NCBI GenBank assembly: GCA_050485365.1
Contig: JBJHBH010000008.1
Coordinates: 1 to 64,000, forward strand
DNA length: 64,000 nucleotides
Reading direction: 5' to 3'
From: JARFUG01 sp050485365
GTDB lineage: Bacteria; Desulfobacterota; Desulfuromonadia; Desulfuromonadales; JACZKF01
Below are positions 9,327 to 16,534 of this stretch, one piece after another; within the stretch, counting starts at the first letter, position 1, and each line of letters begins with the position of its first letter. The position numbers were made by a program, and so were the translations under genes. The notes beneath the pieces were generated by a model. The model saw only the letters and a list, made by a program, of their open reading frames with translations, searched no databases and was not told where the DNA came from.

Positions 9327-9356
9327 GCGATCTCTCCTCGTCAAAGGGTTTCCTAT

Positions 9357-9387
9357 AGCATAACCATTTTGAACGCCGGCAGGTCAA
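9357..9387 (-). promoter_or_regulatory. Putative copA promoter with a 19-nt spacer
   Basis: Read on the minus strand, TTGACC (9387-9382) and TATGCT (9362-9357) are separated by 19 nt, longer than the 17-nt optimum. MerR-type regulators such as CueR work on such stretched promoters upstream of copA. An imperfect ACC...GGT symmetry lies in the spacer. No merR-type gene is in the window. Confidence 0.4.
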
Positions 9388-9410
9388 CGCCCTTTTCGCG
9401 TTCCTGCCGT

Positions 9411-9438
9411 TTGACCGCATCAGGCGTCTTGTTAAACT
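9411..9438 (+). promoter_or_regulatory. Putative sigma-70 promoter
   Basis: TTGACC at 9411-9416 and TAAACT at 9433-9438 with a 16-nt spacer, about 45 nt ahead of the phosphatidyltransferase start at 9483. Divergent from the copA promoter. Confidence 0.45.
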
Positions 9439-9482
9439 GTCAGAATAACAGGGATTAATTGCGACCGAGCGGCGGTGACGGC

Positions 9483-10061
9483 ATGGACGACGAGGCAAGA
9501 CGCCCCTTTATCGAGTGGAAAAATCTGCGCAGCCCGGCGAATCTGCTCAGCATCAGCCGCGTGGTGCTGCTCGCTCCGATCGTCTATTTCCTGCTGCAGC
9601 CCGGGGAGGCGGCGCGGTGGTGGGCGCTTTTCTGGATCGCGCTCGCGGTGACGACCGACTATCTCGACGGGCGCGTCGCCCGGGCGCGGGAGGAGGTCAC
9701 CGAGGAGGGGAAGATTCTCGATCCTCTGGCCGACAAGATCTGCGTCGGGGTGGTGGTGGTCGTTCTGGCCTTGACAGGGGAGATCCCCCTGTGGTTCTTT
9801 GCCGTCATCGTCTCGCGGGATATTCTCATCGCGGCGGCGGCGCTCTACCTCAAGGGGAGGTTCGGGGAGGTCATCTCCTCGAATATGGTCGGCAAAGTCG
9901 CGGTGACCGTCATCGTGGCGGCGCTGGCGCTCATGGTCGTCCCCTTCGAGGTTCCGGCGGCGCTGATCGCCGTCATGCAGGGGGCGAGCGTCGTGATGGT
10001 CGTCGCTTCCCTCCTGTTTTACGCCAGGGAATTTCTTCACCGGGTGAGGGGGGCGGGATGA
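9483..10061 (+). CDS. CDP-alcohol phosphatidyltransferase family membrane protein
   Basis: A 192-aa integral membrane enzyme of the PgsA/CLS class, transferring a phosphatidyl group from CDP-diacylglycerol to an alcohol. The full catalytic signature is present: DYLDGRVAR, eight residues, GKILDPLADK, which gives the three metal-binding Asp residues. Four to five hydrophobic segments surround it. Which alcohol is used (glycerol-3-phosphate or another) cannot be told from the motif. The ATG at 9483 is preferred; an in-frame TTG at 9459 would add eight residues. The next gene starts 41 nt downstream and may be in the same transcript. Confidence 0.85.
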   Translation: MDDEARRPFIEWKNLRSPANLLSISRVVLLAPIVYFLLQPGEAARWWALFWIALAVTTDYLDGRVARAREEVTEEGKILDPLADKICVGVVVVVLALTGEIPLWFFAVIVSRDILIAAAALYLKGRFGEVISSNMVGKVAVTVIVAALALMVVPFEVPAALIAVMQGASVVMVVASLLFYAREFLHRVRGAG

Positions 10062-10101
10062 AGCGCCTTTGCGCAGTGCATCGGAGGAAAGGCGAAAAAA
10101 G

Positions 10102-10440
10102 ATGAAGGACTGGTCCGGAAAAGATCTGTGCTTCGAATGTGCGAAGAAGATCGGCGCCGACATCAACATCGGCCGGCAGTTCAAGGGACGCTGCCACCGC
10201 TGCCACAGCGAACAGACCCTCTTCAAGGTGCGCAGGGTCCCCGTCGCCCCCGCCGCCGGCGATGATGTGTGCCCGGAGTGCGCGCACCCCCTGGGGGCGC
10301 ACGCCGCCGAGTGCCGCCGATCGGAGCGGCGCCTCCTGGAGGAGCGCGACGAGATCATTCAGGCCCTGGAGGAATGTCAGCCCTACGATCCGCAACGATC
10401 GCTGGTCGATCAGCTCCGGGAGGCCCTCCGCAAGAGGTAG
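10102..10440 (+). CDS. Cysteine-rich hypothetical protein
   Basis: A 112-aa protein with three CxxC pairs: CFEC near the N-terminus, CHRC about 20 residues later, and CPEC near residue 55. They could build one or two zinc ribbons. The C-terminal half is charged and helical (LLEERDEIIQALEECQ). The ATG at 10102 follows an A/G-rich stretch; in-frame codons before it overlap the end of the upstream gene region. The family is not recognised. It faces the GH15 gene tail to tail with a 4-nt gap. Confidence 0.65.
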   Translation: MKDWSGKDLCFECAKKIGADINIGRQFKGRCHRCHSEQTLFKVRRVPVAPAAGDDVCPECAHPLGAHAAECRRSERRLLEERDEIIQALEECQPYDPQRSLVDQLREALRKR

Positions 10441-10444
10441 CGTC

Positions 10445-12340
10445 TTACTTGGCCCTCTCCACGCTCTTTCGGTGCTCGGAGGTGCCGATGGGGGCCGGTT
10501 CGGGGATCGGGCGCCCCTTGGCGTGCGCGAGGTAGAGGGCGCTGTTGATCAGGCCGATGTGGGTGAAAGCCTGGGGAAAGTTGCCGAGGAACTCCCCCGT
10601 GGCGGCGTCGATCTGCTCGGAGAAAAGCCCCACATGGTTGGCGTGGGCGAGCATCGTCTCGTAGATCTCTTCGGCCTCGTCGAGGCGCCCCGACAGCGCC
10701 AGGGCGTCGACGAGCCAGAAGGTGCACAGGCAGAAGGTCCCCTCCTTCCCCGGCAGACCGTCGTCGTTGAGATAGCGGTAGACCATGCCGTTTTCGGTGA
10801 GCTGCTCCAGGGTTCGGTCGATGGTCCCCTGAACGCGCGGGTCGTCGAAGGGGAGAAATTCGAGCAGTGAGATGCGCAGGTTGGCGGCGTCGAGGTCCTT
10901 CGAGCCGAAGGACTGCACGAAGGCGCCGACCTTCTCGTCGTACCCCTTCTCCAGAACCTCCCTTCGGATGCGCTCGCGCGCCTCGCGCCACCTCTTCACA
11001 TCCCCCTTGAGGCCGTACCCTTCGGCCAGGTGGACCGCCCGGTCGAGCCCCGCCCACGCCATCACCTTCGAATAGACGAAGTGGCGCGACTCGCCGCGCA
11101 CCTCCCAGATCCCCTTGTCGGGCTCCTCCCAGACTTCTTCGAGATAGTCGGCGCTTTTTTGCAGAAAGTCCATGATCTCGGGTTCGAGCTCTTCGCCCCG
11201 GCGCAGCAGCTCGTACCCCATGTTGAGAAACTCGCCGTAGACTTCGAGCTGGAACTGGTCGGCGGCGCCGTTGCCGACGTTGACGGGCTTCGAGCCGCGG
11301 TACCCCTCCAGGTGTTCGAGCTCCTCCTCGGGCATCTCCCGCTCGCCGTGCAGGCCGAACATGATCCGCGGGCTCCAGTCGTCGGAGCCGGCGGCCGAGA
11401 CGCGCTCGAGCCAGTGCAGAAACTCGATCGCCTCGGCGCTGTGGCCGATGGAGATGAGGGCCTGGGCCGTCAGCGCGGCGTCGCGCACCCAGGTGAAGCG
11501 GTAGTCCCAGTTGCGCACCCCGCCGATCGTCTCGGGGAGCGACGTCGTCGGCGCCGCCGCTATCGCCCCGGTGTCGGCGTGGGTGAGGAGCTTGCAGGCC
11601 AGCGCCGAGCGGATGATGTGGGGGAGCCACTCGCCCGCCCATTCGTGGCTGTGGACGATCCCTTCGCGGTGCGACCACTCGCGCCAGATGTCGACGGTGC
11701 GCCGCATCGTCTGCACGGCGTTCTCGCAGCGGCACACGGTGTCCGTCGACCCCCAGCGGGTGACGAGGACGCGCTGCTCCCCCTTCTTCATGCGGAAGCG
11801 GGCGCGCACGGTCGGCCCCGTCTCGTCCTCCTCGATCTCCCCTTCGTCCAGTCCCGCCAGCGACAGGATGTCGTCCCCCCCCCGCGCCAGCCAGCCGCCG
11901 TCGGCGCGCTCGATGCGCGTTTCGGCGCGGGCGTAGTCGAAGCGCGGCGACCACTCGACCTCCACCTCGATCCCCTCGCGCTCGCACCCCAGAAGGCGGT
12001 GGATCTCCGAAGGGGCGCTCGATTTTCCGCAGGCGTGAATGTTGCCGTCCAGCGGCATCAGGTCGGTGACCGTGAGGCGCCCGGCGCCGCTGCGGAAGGT
12101 CGTCTTCACGACGTTGGAGTCGCTGATGTACTCCTGATTCTGCGTCTCGCCCCCTCGGGCGTGGACGCGGAATCGCCCGCCGCGGCGGTGGTCGAGGATG
12201 GCGGCGAAGACGCTGCCGCGATCCATGTGCGGAAAGGCGCACCAGTCGATGGAACCGTCGCGGCCGACCAGGGCGACCGAGCGCAGATTGCCGATGGCGG
12301 CGTAGTCGGAGATCGGTTTGTAGGGGTCTTCCTGCGGCAT
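10445..12340 (-). CDS. Glycoside hydrolase family 15 (glucoamylase/trehalase-like)
   Basis: A 631-aa cytoplasmic enzyme with no signal peptide. It begins with the GH15 N-terminal domain (KPISDYAAIGNLRSVALVG, DGSIDWCAFP). The (alpha/alpha)6 barrel follows, with the substrate-binding RNWDYRFTWVRDAAL and the acidic sites in GIWEVRG and LPGKEGTFCLCTFW. Family members hydrolyse alpha-glucosidic bonds of glycogen-derived glucans or trehalose; the sequence alone does not separate these. The ATG at 12340 has GGGAGA 6 nt upstream; the frame extends to 12403, but only through the neighbouring repeat. It is followed upstream by an LLM oxidoreductase on the same strand, with 90 nt between them filled by a palindromic repeat pair. 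Confidence 0.9.
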   Translation of the reverse strand: MPQEDPYKPISDYAAIGNLRSVALVGRDGSIDWCAFPHMDRGSVFAAILDHRRGGRFRVHARGGETQNQEYISDSNVVKTTFRSGAGRLTVTDLMPLDGNIHACGKSSAPSEIHRLLGCEREGIEVEVEWSPRFDYARAETRIERADGGWLARGGDDILSLAGLDEGEIEEDETGPTVRARFRMKKGEQRVLVTRWGSTDTVCRCENAVQTMRRTVDIWREWSHREGIVHSHEWAGEWLPHIIRSALACKLLTHADTGAIAAAPTTSLPETIGGVRNWDYRFTWVRDAALTAQALISIGHSAEAIEFLHWLERVSAAGSDDWSPRIMFGLHGEREMPEEELEHLEGYRGSKPVNVGNGAADQFQLEVYGEFLNMGYELLRRGEELEPEIMDFLQKSADYLEEVWEEPDKGIWEVRGESRHFVYSKVMAWAGLDRAVHLAEGYGLKGDVKRWREARERIRREVLEKGYDEKVGAFVQSFGSKDLDAANLRISLLEFLPFDDPRVQGTIDRTLEQLTENGMVYRYLNDDGLPGKEGTFCLCTFWLVDALALSGRLDEAEEIYETMLAHANHVGLFSEQIDAATGEFLGNFPQAFTHIGLINSALYLAHAKGRPIPEPAPIGTSEHRKSVERAK

Positions 12341-12352
12341 TCGTCTTCTCCC

Positions 12353-12434
12353 GTAGGGGCGCAATTCATTGCGCCCTATTCGCCATTGCTCTTTACACGC
12401 CATTGCACCCGGGCCCGATGAATCGCGCCCCTAC
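12353..12434. repeat. Paired inverted palindromes (BIME-like), copy 1
   Basis: The left unit (12353-12376) starts GTAGGGGCGCAATTCATTGC; the right unit (12411-12434) is its near inverse and ends GCGCCCCTAC. Each unit is itself palindromic around the central ATTCAT/ATGAAT. A second copy is at 16443-16534. The right end supplies the TAG stop of the LLM oxidoreductase gene (12431-12433). Confidence 0.75.
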
Positions 12435-13387
12435 CGCAGCGCGGGCAGGACCTTTTCGCCGAAATCGGCGATGAAGCGCTCCTGGTCGCGGTGGACGTTG
12501 TGCAGGATGAGCGTCTCGAATCCCAGGGCCAGATCGTCGCGCAGCCACTGCAGGTGCGTCTCGGTGTCGGCCGAGACGCGCACCGCCTCCTTCAGATCGT
12601 CCGTGCGCACGAACTCGGCCGCCGCCTCGAACTCCTCGGGGGTGCGCAGCGCGCTCAAGACCGGGCTGTCGAAGATGGTGGTGCGCCACTGCTCGAAGGC
12701 CCCCTGCAGCGCCTCCTCGTCGCTCGCGGCGTAGGAGAGCTGCACCTTCAGCACCATCGGCTTTTTCTCTCCGCCCCCCCGGCGAAAGGCGTCGACGACC
12801 TCGACGAGCTCTTCGCGGGGGTGTGAGATGGTGATGAGCCCGTCGGCCCACCCGCCAACCCACTCGGCCGTCTCCGGCGTCAGGGCCGCGCCGAGAAGGA
12901 GAGGCGGCTCGGCGGAGCGGGTGTAGAGGGTCGCCTCTTCGATGCGCACGACCCCGGCGCGGGTGAGCTTCTCGCCGCGCCACAGCGCCCGGATGATGTC
13001 GGCGCTCTCGCGAAGGCGCGCGTTGCGCTCCGCCTTGGTCGGCCAGTGGCTGCCGGTGATCCCCTCGTTGAGGAGCTGCCCGCTGCCCAGCGCGAGCCAG
13101 AAGCGCCCGGGGAACATCTGCGCCAGCGTCGCCGCCCCTTGCGCGATGACGGCGGGGTGATAGCGGTCGCCCGGCGCGCAGACGACGCCGAAGGGGAGGT
13201 CGGTCGCCTGCATGGCCGCCCCGAGCCAGCTCCAGGCAAAACCGCTTTGCCCCTGCTCGCGGCTCCAGGGGTGAAAGTGGTCCGAGCTCAGCGCCGCGTC
13301 GAACCCCGCCTCCTGCGCCGCGCGGACGTAGCCGAGCAGCGCGCTCGGGGGGAACTGCTCGTGAGATGCGTGATAGCCGATCCTCAT
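12431..13387 (-). CDS. LLM-class flavin-dependent oxidoreductase
   Basis: A 318-aa luciferase-like monooxygenase-fold protein. Characteristic parts are GYHASHEQFPPSALLGYV at the N-terminus, the strand-2 SSDHFHPWS, GRFWLALGSGQLLNEG, and the flavin-phosphate region around PPLLLGAALTPETAEWVGGWADG. It most resembles the subgroup annotated as non-F420 flavinoid oxidoreductase (TIGR03885). The substrate is unknown. ATG at 13387 with AAGGAG 10 nt upstream. The TAG stop lies inside a repeat unit, so the original C-terminus may have been altered by repeat insertion. It is probably co-transcribed with the GH15 gene. Confidence 0.85.
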   Translation of the reverse strand: MRIGYHASHEQFPPSALLGYVRAAQEAGFDAALSSDHFHPWSREQGQSGFAWSWLGAAMQATDLPFGVVCAPGDRYHPAVIAQGAATLAQMFPGRFWLALGSGQLLNEGITGSHWPTKAERNARLRESADIIRALWRGEKLTRAGVVRIEEATLYTRSAEPPLLLGAALTPETAEWVGGWADGLITISHPREELVEVVDAFRRGGGEKKPMVLKVQLSYAASDEEALQGAFEQWRTTIFDSPVLSALRTPEEFEAAAEFVRTDDLKEAVRVSADTETHLQWLRDDLALGFETLILHNVHRDQERFIADFGEKVLPALR

Positions 13388-13500
13388 GGCAGGGGCGCTC
13401 CTTTGTCGCGTTATCGCTATCGGGTCGGGGGGAGTTGCCTCCCCTTTCTTCCGAATCTATACCCCCAGACGTCGATGTCAATCGCCGCGGCGGCAGCGAT

Positions 13501-13542
13501 GGAGAAAAGAAAGGGCTCCCGATCCTGGCGGACGGGAGCCCT
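13501..13542 (-). terminator. Intrinsic terminator of spy
   Basis: A 10-bp stem (AGGGCTCCCG at 13512-13521 with CGGGAGCCCT at 13533-13542) is followed, on the minus strand, by a T-rich run (13511-13501). It lies about 30 nt after the spy stop codon. Confidence 0.7.
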
Positions 13543-13574
13543 CGCGTGCGACTTTCACTCTGCCGGACGGCAGA

Positions 13575-14186
13575 CTACATCATGCGGCAGGCGCCTCTTT
13601 TCCCCTTGTGTCCCCGCTCCATGAGCGCGTCGGCCTTCTCGCGCTGTTCGGGGGTGAGCAGGGCGTGGACCTGGCGACGGGTCTCGACGTGGGCGACGAG
13701 GAGCTGCGCCTTGATCTCGGCCTGGGCCGCGGTGAGCGCGCGAACCGCCGACTCGTCCAGCGTCTCGGCGCCCAGGACGCTGCGCATCTGCGCGCGGTTT
13801 TGTTTCATCTGCTCGCGAAGGGGCGCCAGCTCGCTGCGCTGTTCGCTGCGGATCTGTCCGATCTGCTCACGCTGCTGCGCCGTCAGGTCGAGGGCGCGGG
13901 CGATGCGCTCCAGATGATGCGCACGGTCACCCCCCATCCAGCGCCCTTCGGGGATGGCGACGAGCTCGCCGCGGATCTCGCGGCAGATCCCTTGACGCAG
14001 CTCGCCGTTTCGGGTGGTGAGCTCGACGGCGTCGCCGACGCTTCTGTCCGCGCACGCCTGCAGCGCCTGGGGCGACGGCCCCCATCGTTTGCCTTCCCTC
14101 TGCTCCGCCTGAGCCCATCCCGACACGGGGATCAGGGCCACCAGGGCCGCCATGGCCACGATTCGCTTCATCGTCTCTTTTTTCAT
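13575..14186 (-). CDS. Spy/CpxP-family periplasmic protein
   Basis: A 203-aa secreted protein. The signal peptide runs MKKETMKRIVAMAALVALIP and ends near GWAQA. The mature part has two LTxxQ motifs, LTAQQREQIGQIRSEQ and LTPEQREKADALM, typical of Spy/CpxP proteins. These form small all-helical dimers that hold unfolded proteins or bind metal in the periplasm. The ATG at 14186 sets the signal peptide; the frame is open far upstream but without sense. It is divergent from baeS-baeR, the same regulatory pairing as in Escherichia coli, where BaeR activates spy. A terminator follows. Confidence 0.82.
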   Translation of the reverse strand: MKKETMKRIVAMAALVALIPVSGWAQAEQREGKRWGPSPQALQACADRSVGDAVELTTRNGELRQGICREIRGELVAIPEGRWMGGDRAHHLERIARALDLTAQQREQIGQIRSEQRSELAPLREQMKQNRAQMRSVLGAETLDESAVRALTAAQAEIKAQLLVAHVETRRQVHALLTPEQREKADALMERGHKGKRGACRMM

Positions 14187-14345
14187 CGCATCGATTCCTT
14201 TCTCGCGTGGACAACCCTTGCCGGTTGCCGGTATTTGCAAAGAAGGTAGCGGGCAATGTGGGAACAAATGTGGAGGAAATGGGGAATTGCGCTTCAGGGT
14301 GAAAAATGGCGTGGATTCGCTTCGCGGCACTATGATAGGAAATGG

Positions 14346-15776
14346 ATGAACAAAAGAAGAGGCGACATCGTGACCTTCCGAATCCATCACCGACTTTTTC
14401 TCACCCTACTGGCCGCCTCTGGCGTCGTCGTCCTGTGCATGTTCTTCATCATGCAGTGGAGCATGAACCGCGGCTTCGTGCGCTACGTCAACACTGTCGA
14501 GGAGGAGCGCATCGAGCGCCTCGCGGCGGGGCTCGAGCAGGGGTGGGCCGAGAGCCGAAGCTGGGATTTCCTGCGGGAGGACCCCGGCGTCTGGATGCGT
14601 CTTTTCGCCATGACGCAAGGGGGGGACCCCGAAGAGGCGAGACTCGCCATGGAGAGATGGCAGGGCAGGGGACGCCCGCCCGGATCTTTGCTGCGGCGCT
14701 CGGTCCTGCTCGATGCCGAGCGCAACATCGTTCTCGGTCAGCCCCGGGGGGAGGGGGAGATGACCCTGCGCCCCCTCACCGTCGACGGCCGCATCGTCGG
14801 CTATCTGGGGCAGCCCCCGCACAGGGATCTGACCGAAATCCACGAACTGCGCTTCGTGCAGCAGCAAAAGCTCACCATGACCCTCGTGGCGGTGATCGTC
14901 CTGCTCGTCTCGGCCCTGCTTTCCCTGCCGCTGGCCCACCGCCTGGTGCGCCCCATCAAGGAGATCGCCGCGGCCACCCACCGTCTGGCCGCGGGCGAAT
15001 ACGCCGTGCGGGTCCCCGCCGCCGCTTCCGACGAGATCGGCCGGCTCGCCCGCGACTTCAACGAGCTGGCGCTGACGCTGGAGAAGAACGAGAAGGCGCG
15101 CCGCGGATGGGTCGCCGATATCTCCCACGAGCTGCGCACCCCGCTGTCGGTTCTGCGCGGAGAGATCGAGGCGCTGCAGGACGGCGTGCGCCGCCCCACC
15201 CCCGAGGCGCTCAGGTCGCTGCACACCGAGGTCGTGCAGCTCTCGCGCATCGTTGACGACCTCTATCAGCTCTCCCTTTCGGATCTGGGCGAGCTGACCT
15301 ACCGCAAGACCAAGGTCGATCTGGTCGAAATTCTCGAGCAGTGCCTCGATCCGCTCCTCGACGATTTCGCCCGAAAAAAGCTGAAGCTGCAGCTGCGCAT
15401 CGCCGAGGGGCCCGTCCACATCTTCGCCGATCCGGATCGCCTCCGTCAGCTCTTCGGCAATCTGCTGGAGAACGCCCTGCGCTACACCGACGGTCCCGGC
15501 CTCGTCAAATGCTCGCTGGAGAACGGCAACGTCTGGACGACGGTGCACATCATCGACAGCGCCCCTGGGGTCCCCGAGGCGGAGCTCGGCCGGCTCTTCG
15601 AGCGCCTCTACCGCGTGGAGAGCTCGCGCAGCCGCGCCACCGGCGGCGCCGGGCTGGGGCTCGCGATCTGCCGCAACATCGTCGAGGGGCACTCCGGGAC
15701 CATCGATGCGCGCCCCTCGCCCCACGGCGGGTTGTGGATCACGGTGAAGATTCCGAAGATGGGAGCAAGACTATGA
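14346..15776 (+). CDS. baeS: Envelope-stress sensor histidine kinase, BaeS-like
   Basis: A 476-aa sensor kinase. TM1 is at about 16-38, a periplasmic domain of about 135 residues follows, TM2 at 177-198, then HAMP (to about 250). The HisKA H-box is WVADISHELRTPLS, with the phosphoacceptor His at 261, and the HATPase_c N, G1 and G2 boxes follow (GNLLENALRYTDG, IDSAPGVPE, GGAGLGLAIC). The similarity to E. coli BaeS runs over the whole length, including LRGEIEALQDGVRRPTPE. The ATG at 14346 is chosen; a GTG at 14370 is also possible. It overlaps baeR by 4 nt and is divergent from spy. Its signal is probably envelope damage, as for BaeS. Confidence 0.9.
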   Translation: MNKRRGDIVTFRIHHRLFLTLLAASGVVVLCMFFIMQWSMNRGFVRYVNTVEEERIERLAAGLEQGWAESRSWDFLREDPGVWMRLFAMTQGGDPEEARLAMERWQGRGRPPGSLLRRSVLLDAERNIVLGQPRGEGEMTLRPLTVDGRIVGYLGQPPHRDLTEIHELRFVQQQKLTMTLVAVIVLLVSALLSLPLAHRLVRPIKEIAAATHRLAAGEYAVRVPAAASDEIGRLARDFNELALTLEKNEKARRGWVADISHELRTPLSVLRGEIEALQDGVRRPTPEALRSLHTEVVQLSRIVDDLYQLSLSDLGELTYRKTKVDLVEILEQCLDPLLDDFARKKLKLQLRIAEGPVHIFADPDRLRQLFGNLLENALRYTDGPGLVKCSLENGNVWTTVHIIDSAPGVPEAELGRLFERLYRVESSRSRATGGAGLGLAICRNIVEGHSGTIDARPSPHGGLWITVKIPKMGARL

Positions 15777-16435
15777 GGACGGTACTGATCGTCGAGGACG
15801 AGCGCAAGCTGGCTTCGCTGCTCAGCGACTACCTGCAGCAGGCGGGTTTCGAGACGAGGACGTTGGAGGACGGGCGCGACGTCGTCCCCTTCGTGCGTCA
15901 GACCCCCCCTGAGCTGATTTTGCTCGATCTGATGCTTCCGGGGCGCGACGGCATGGAAATCTGCAAGGAGATCCGCACCTTCTCTCAGGTGCCGATCATC
16001 ATGATCACCGCCCGGGTCGAAGAGATCGACCGGCTGCTGGGGCTCGAGCTCGGCGCCGACGACTACATCTGCAAGCCCTTCAGCCCCCGCGAGGTGGTGG
16101 CGCGGGTGAAGACGGTGCTGCGCAGGGCCTCGGGGGGCGCGGCGCAGATCGAAGGGCTCGTCCTCGACCCCCAGCGCTACAGCGCCGCGCTGCACGGGCA
16201 CGAGATCGACCTCACCGCCGTCGAGTTCAAGCTGCTGCACATCCTCGCCGCCCACCCCGGGCGCATCTACTCGCGCATCCAGCTCATGGATCGCATCTAC
16301 CCCGACCAGCGCGTCGTCAGCGACCGCACCATCGACAGCCACATCAAGAAGCTGCGCAGGAAGATCGACGCCGCCGTCCCCGGCGCCGACATCATCCACT
16401 CCATCTACGGCGCCGGATACAAGCTGGAGGTGTGA
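15773..16435 (+). CDS. baeR: OmpR-type response regulator, BaeR-like
   Basis: A 220-aa transcription factor with an N-terminal receiver domain (acidic pocket VEDE, phosphoacceptor Asp52 in LILLDLMLPG, Lys101 in YICKPFSP) and a C-terminal winged helix (RIYPDQRVVSDRTIDSHIKK). The segment VEEIDRLLGLELGADDYICK is nearly that of E. coli BaeR. It starts with an ATG overlapping the baeS stop (ATGA). It likely activates the divergent spy gene and other envelope-stress genes; no BaeR box could be pinned down by eye in 14187-14345. Confidence 0.92.
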   Translation: MRTVLIVEDERKLASLLSDYLQQAGFETRTLEDGRDVVPFVRQTPPELILLDLMLPGRDGMEICKEIRTFSQVPIIMITARVEEIDRLLGLELGADDYICKPFSPREVVARVKTVLRRASGGAAQIEGLVLDPQRYSAALHGHEIDLTAVEFKLLHILAAHPGRIYSRIQLMDRIYPDQRVVSDRTIDSHIKKLRRKIDAAVPGADIIHSIYGAGYKLEV

Positions 16436-16442
16436 AAGAGAT

Positions 16443-16534
16443 GTAGGGGCGCAATTCATTGCGCCCAGGCCCCCTGACGTCCGGCACAATGAATCCGGGC
16501 GTGACGAACCGGGCGCGATGAATCGCGCCCCTAC
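16443..16534. repeat. Paired inverted palindromes (BIME-like), copy 2
   Basis: The left unit 16443-16466 is identical to the unit at 12353-12376. The right unit 16511-16534 is its near inverse and ends GCGCCCCTAC. The middle (16467-16510) contains degenerate copies of the same core (AATGAATCCGGGC). As at copy 1, the right end provides the TAG stop (16531-16533) of a minus-strand gene. Confidence 0.75.

Noticed and set aside
6765..9458. An 897-codon plus-strand open frame opposite copA
   Set aside because: Antisense shadow; CopA is unmistakable on the other strand.
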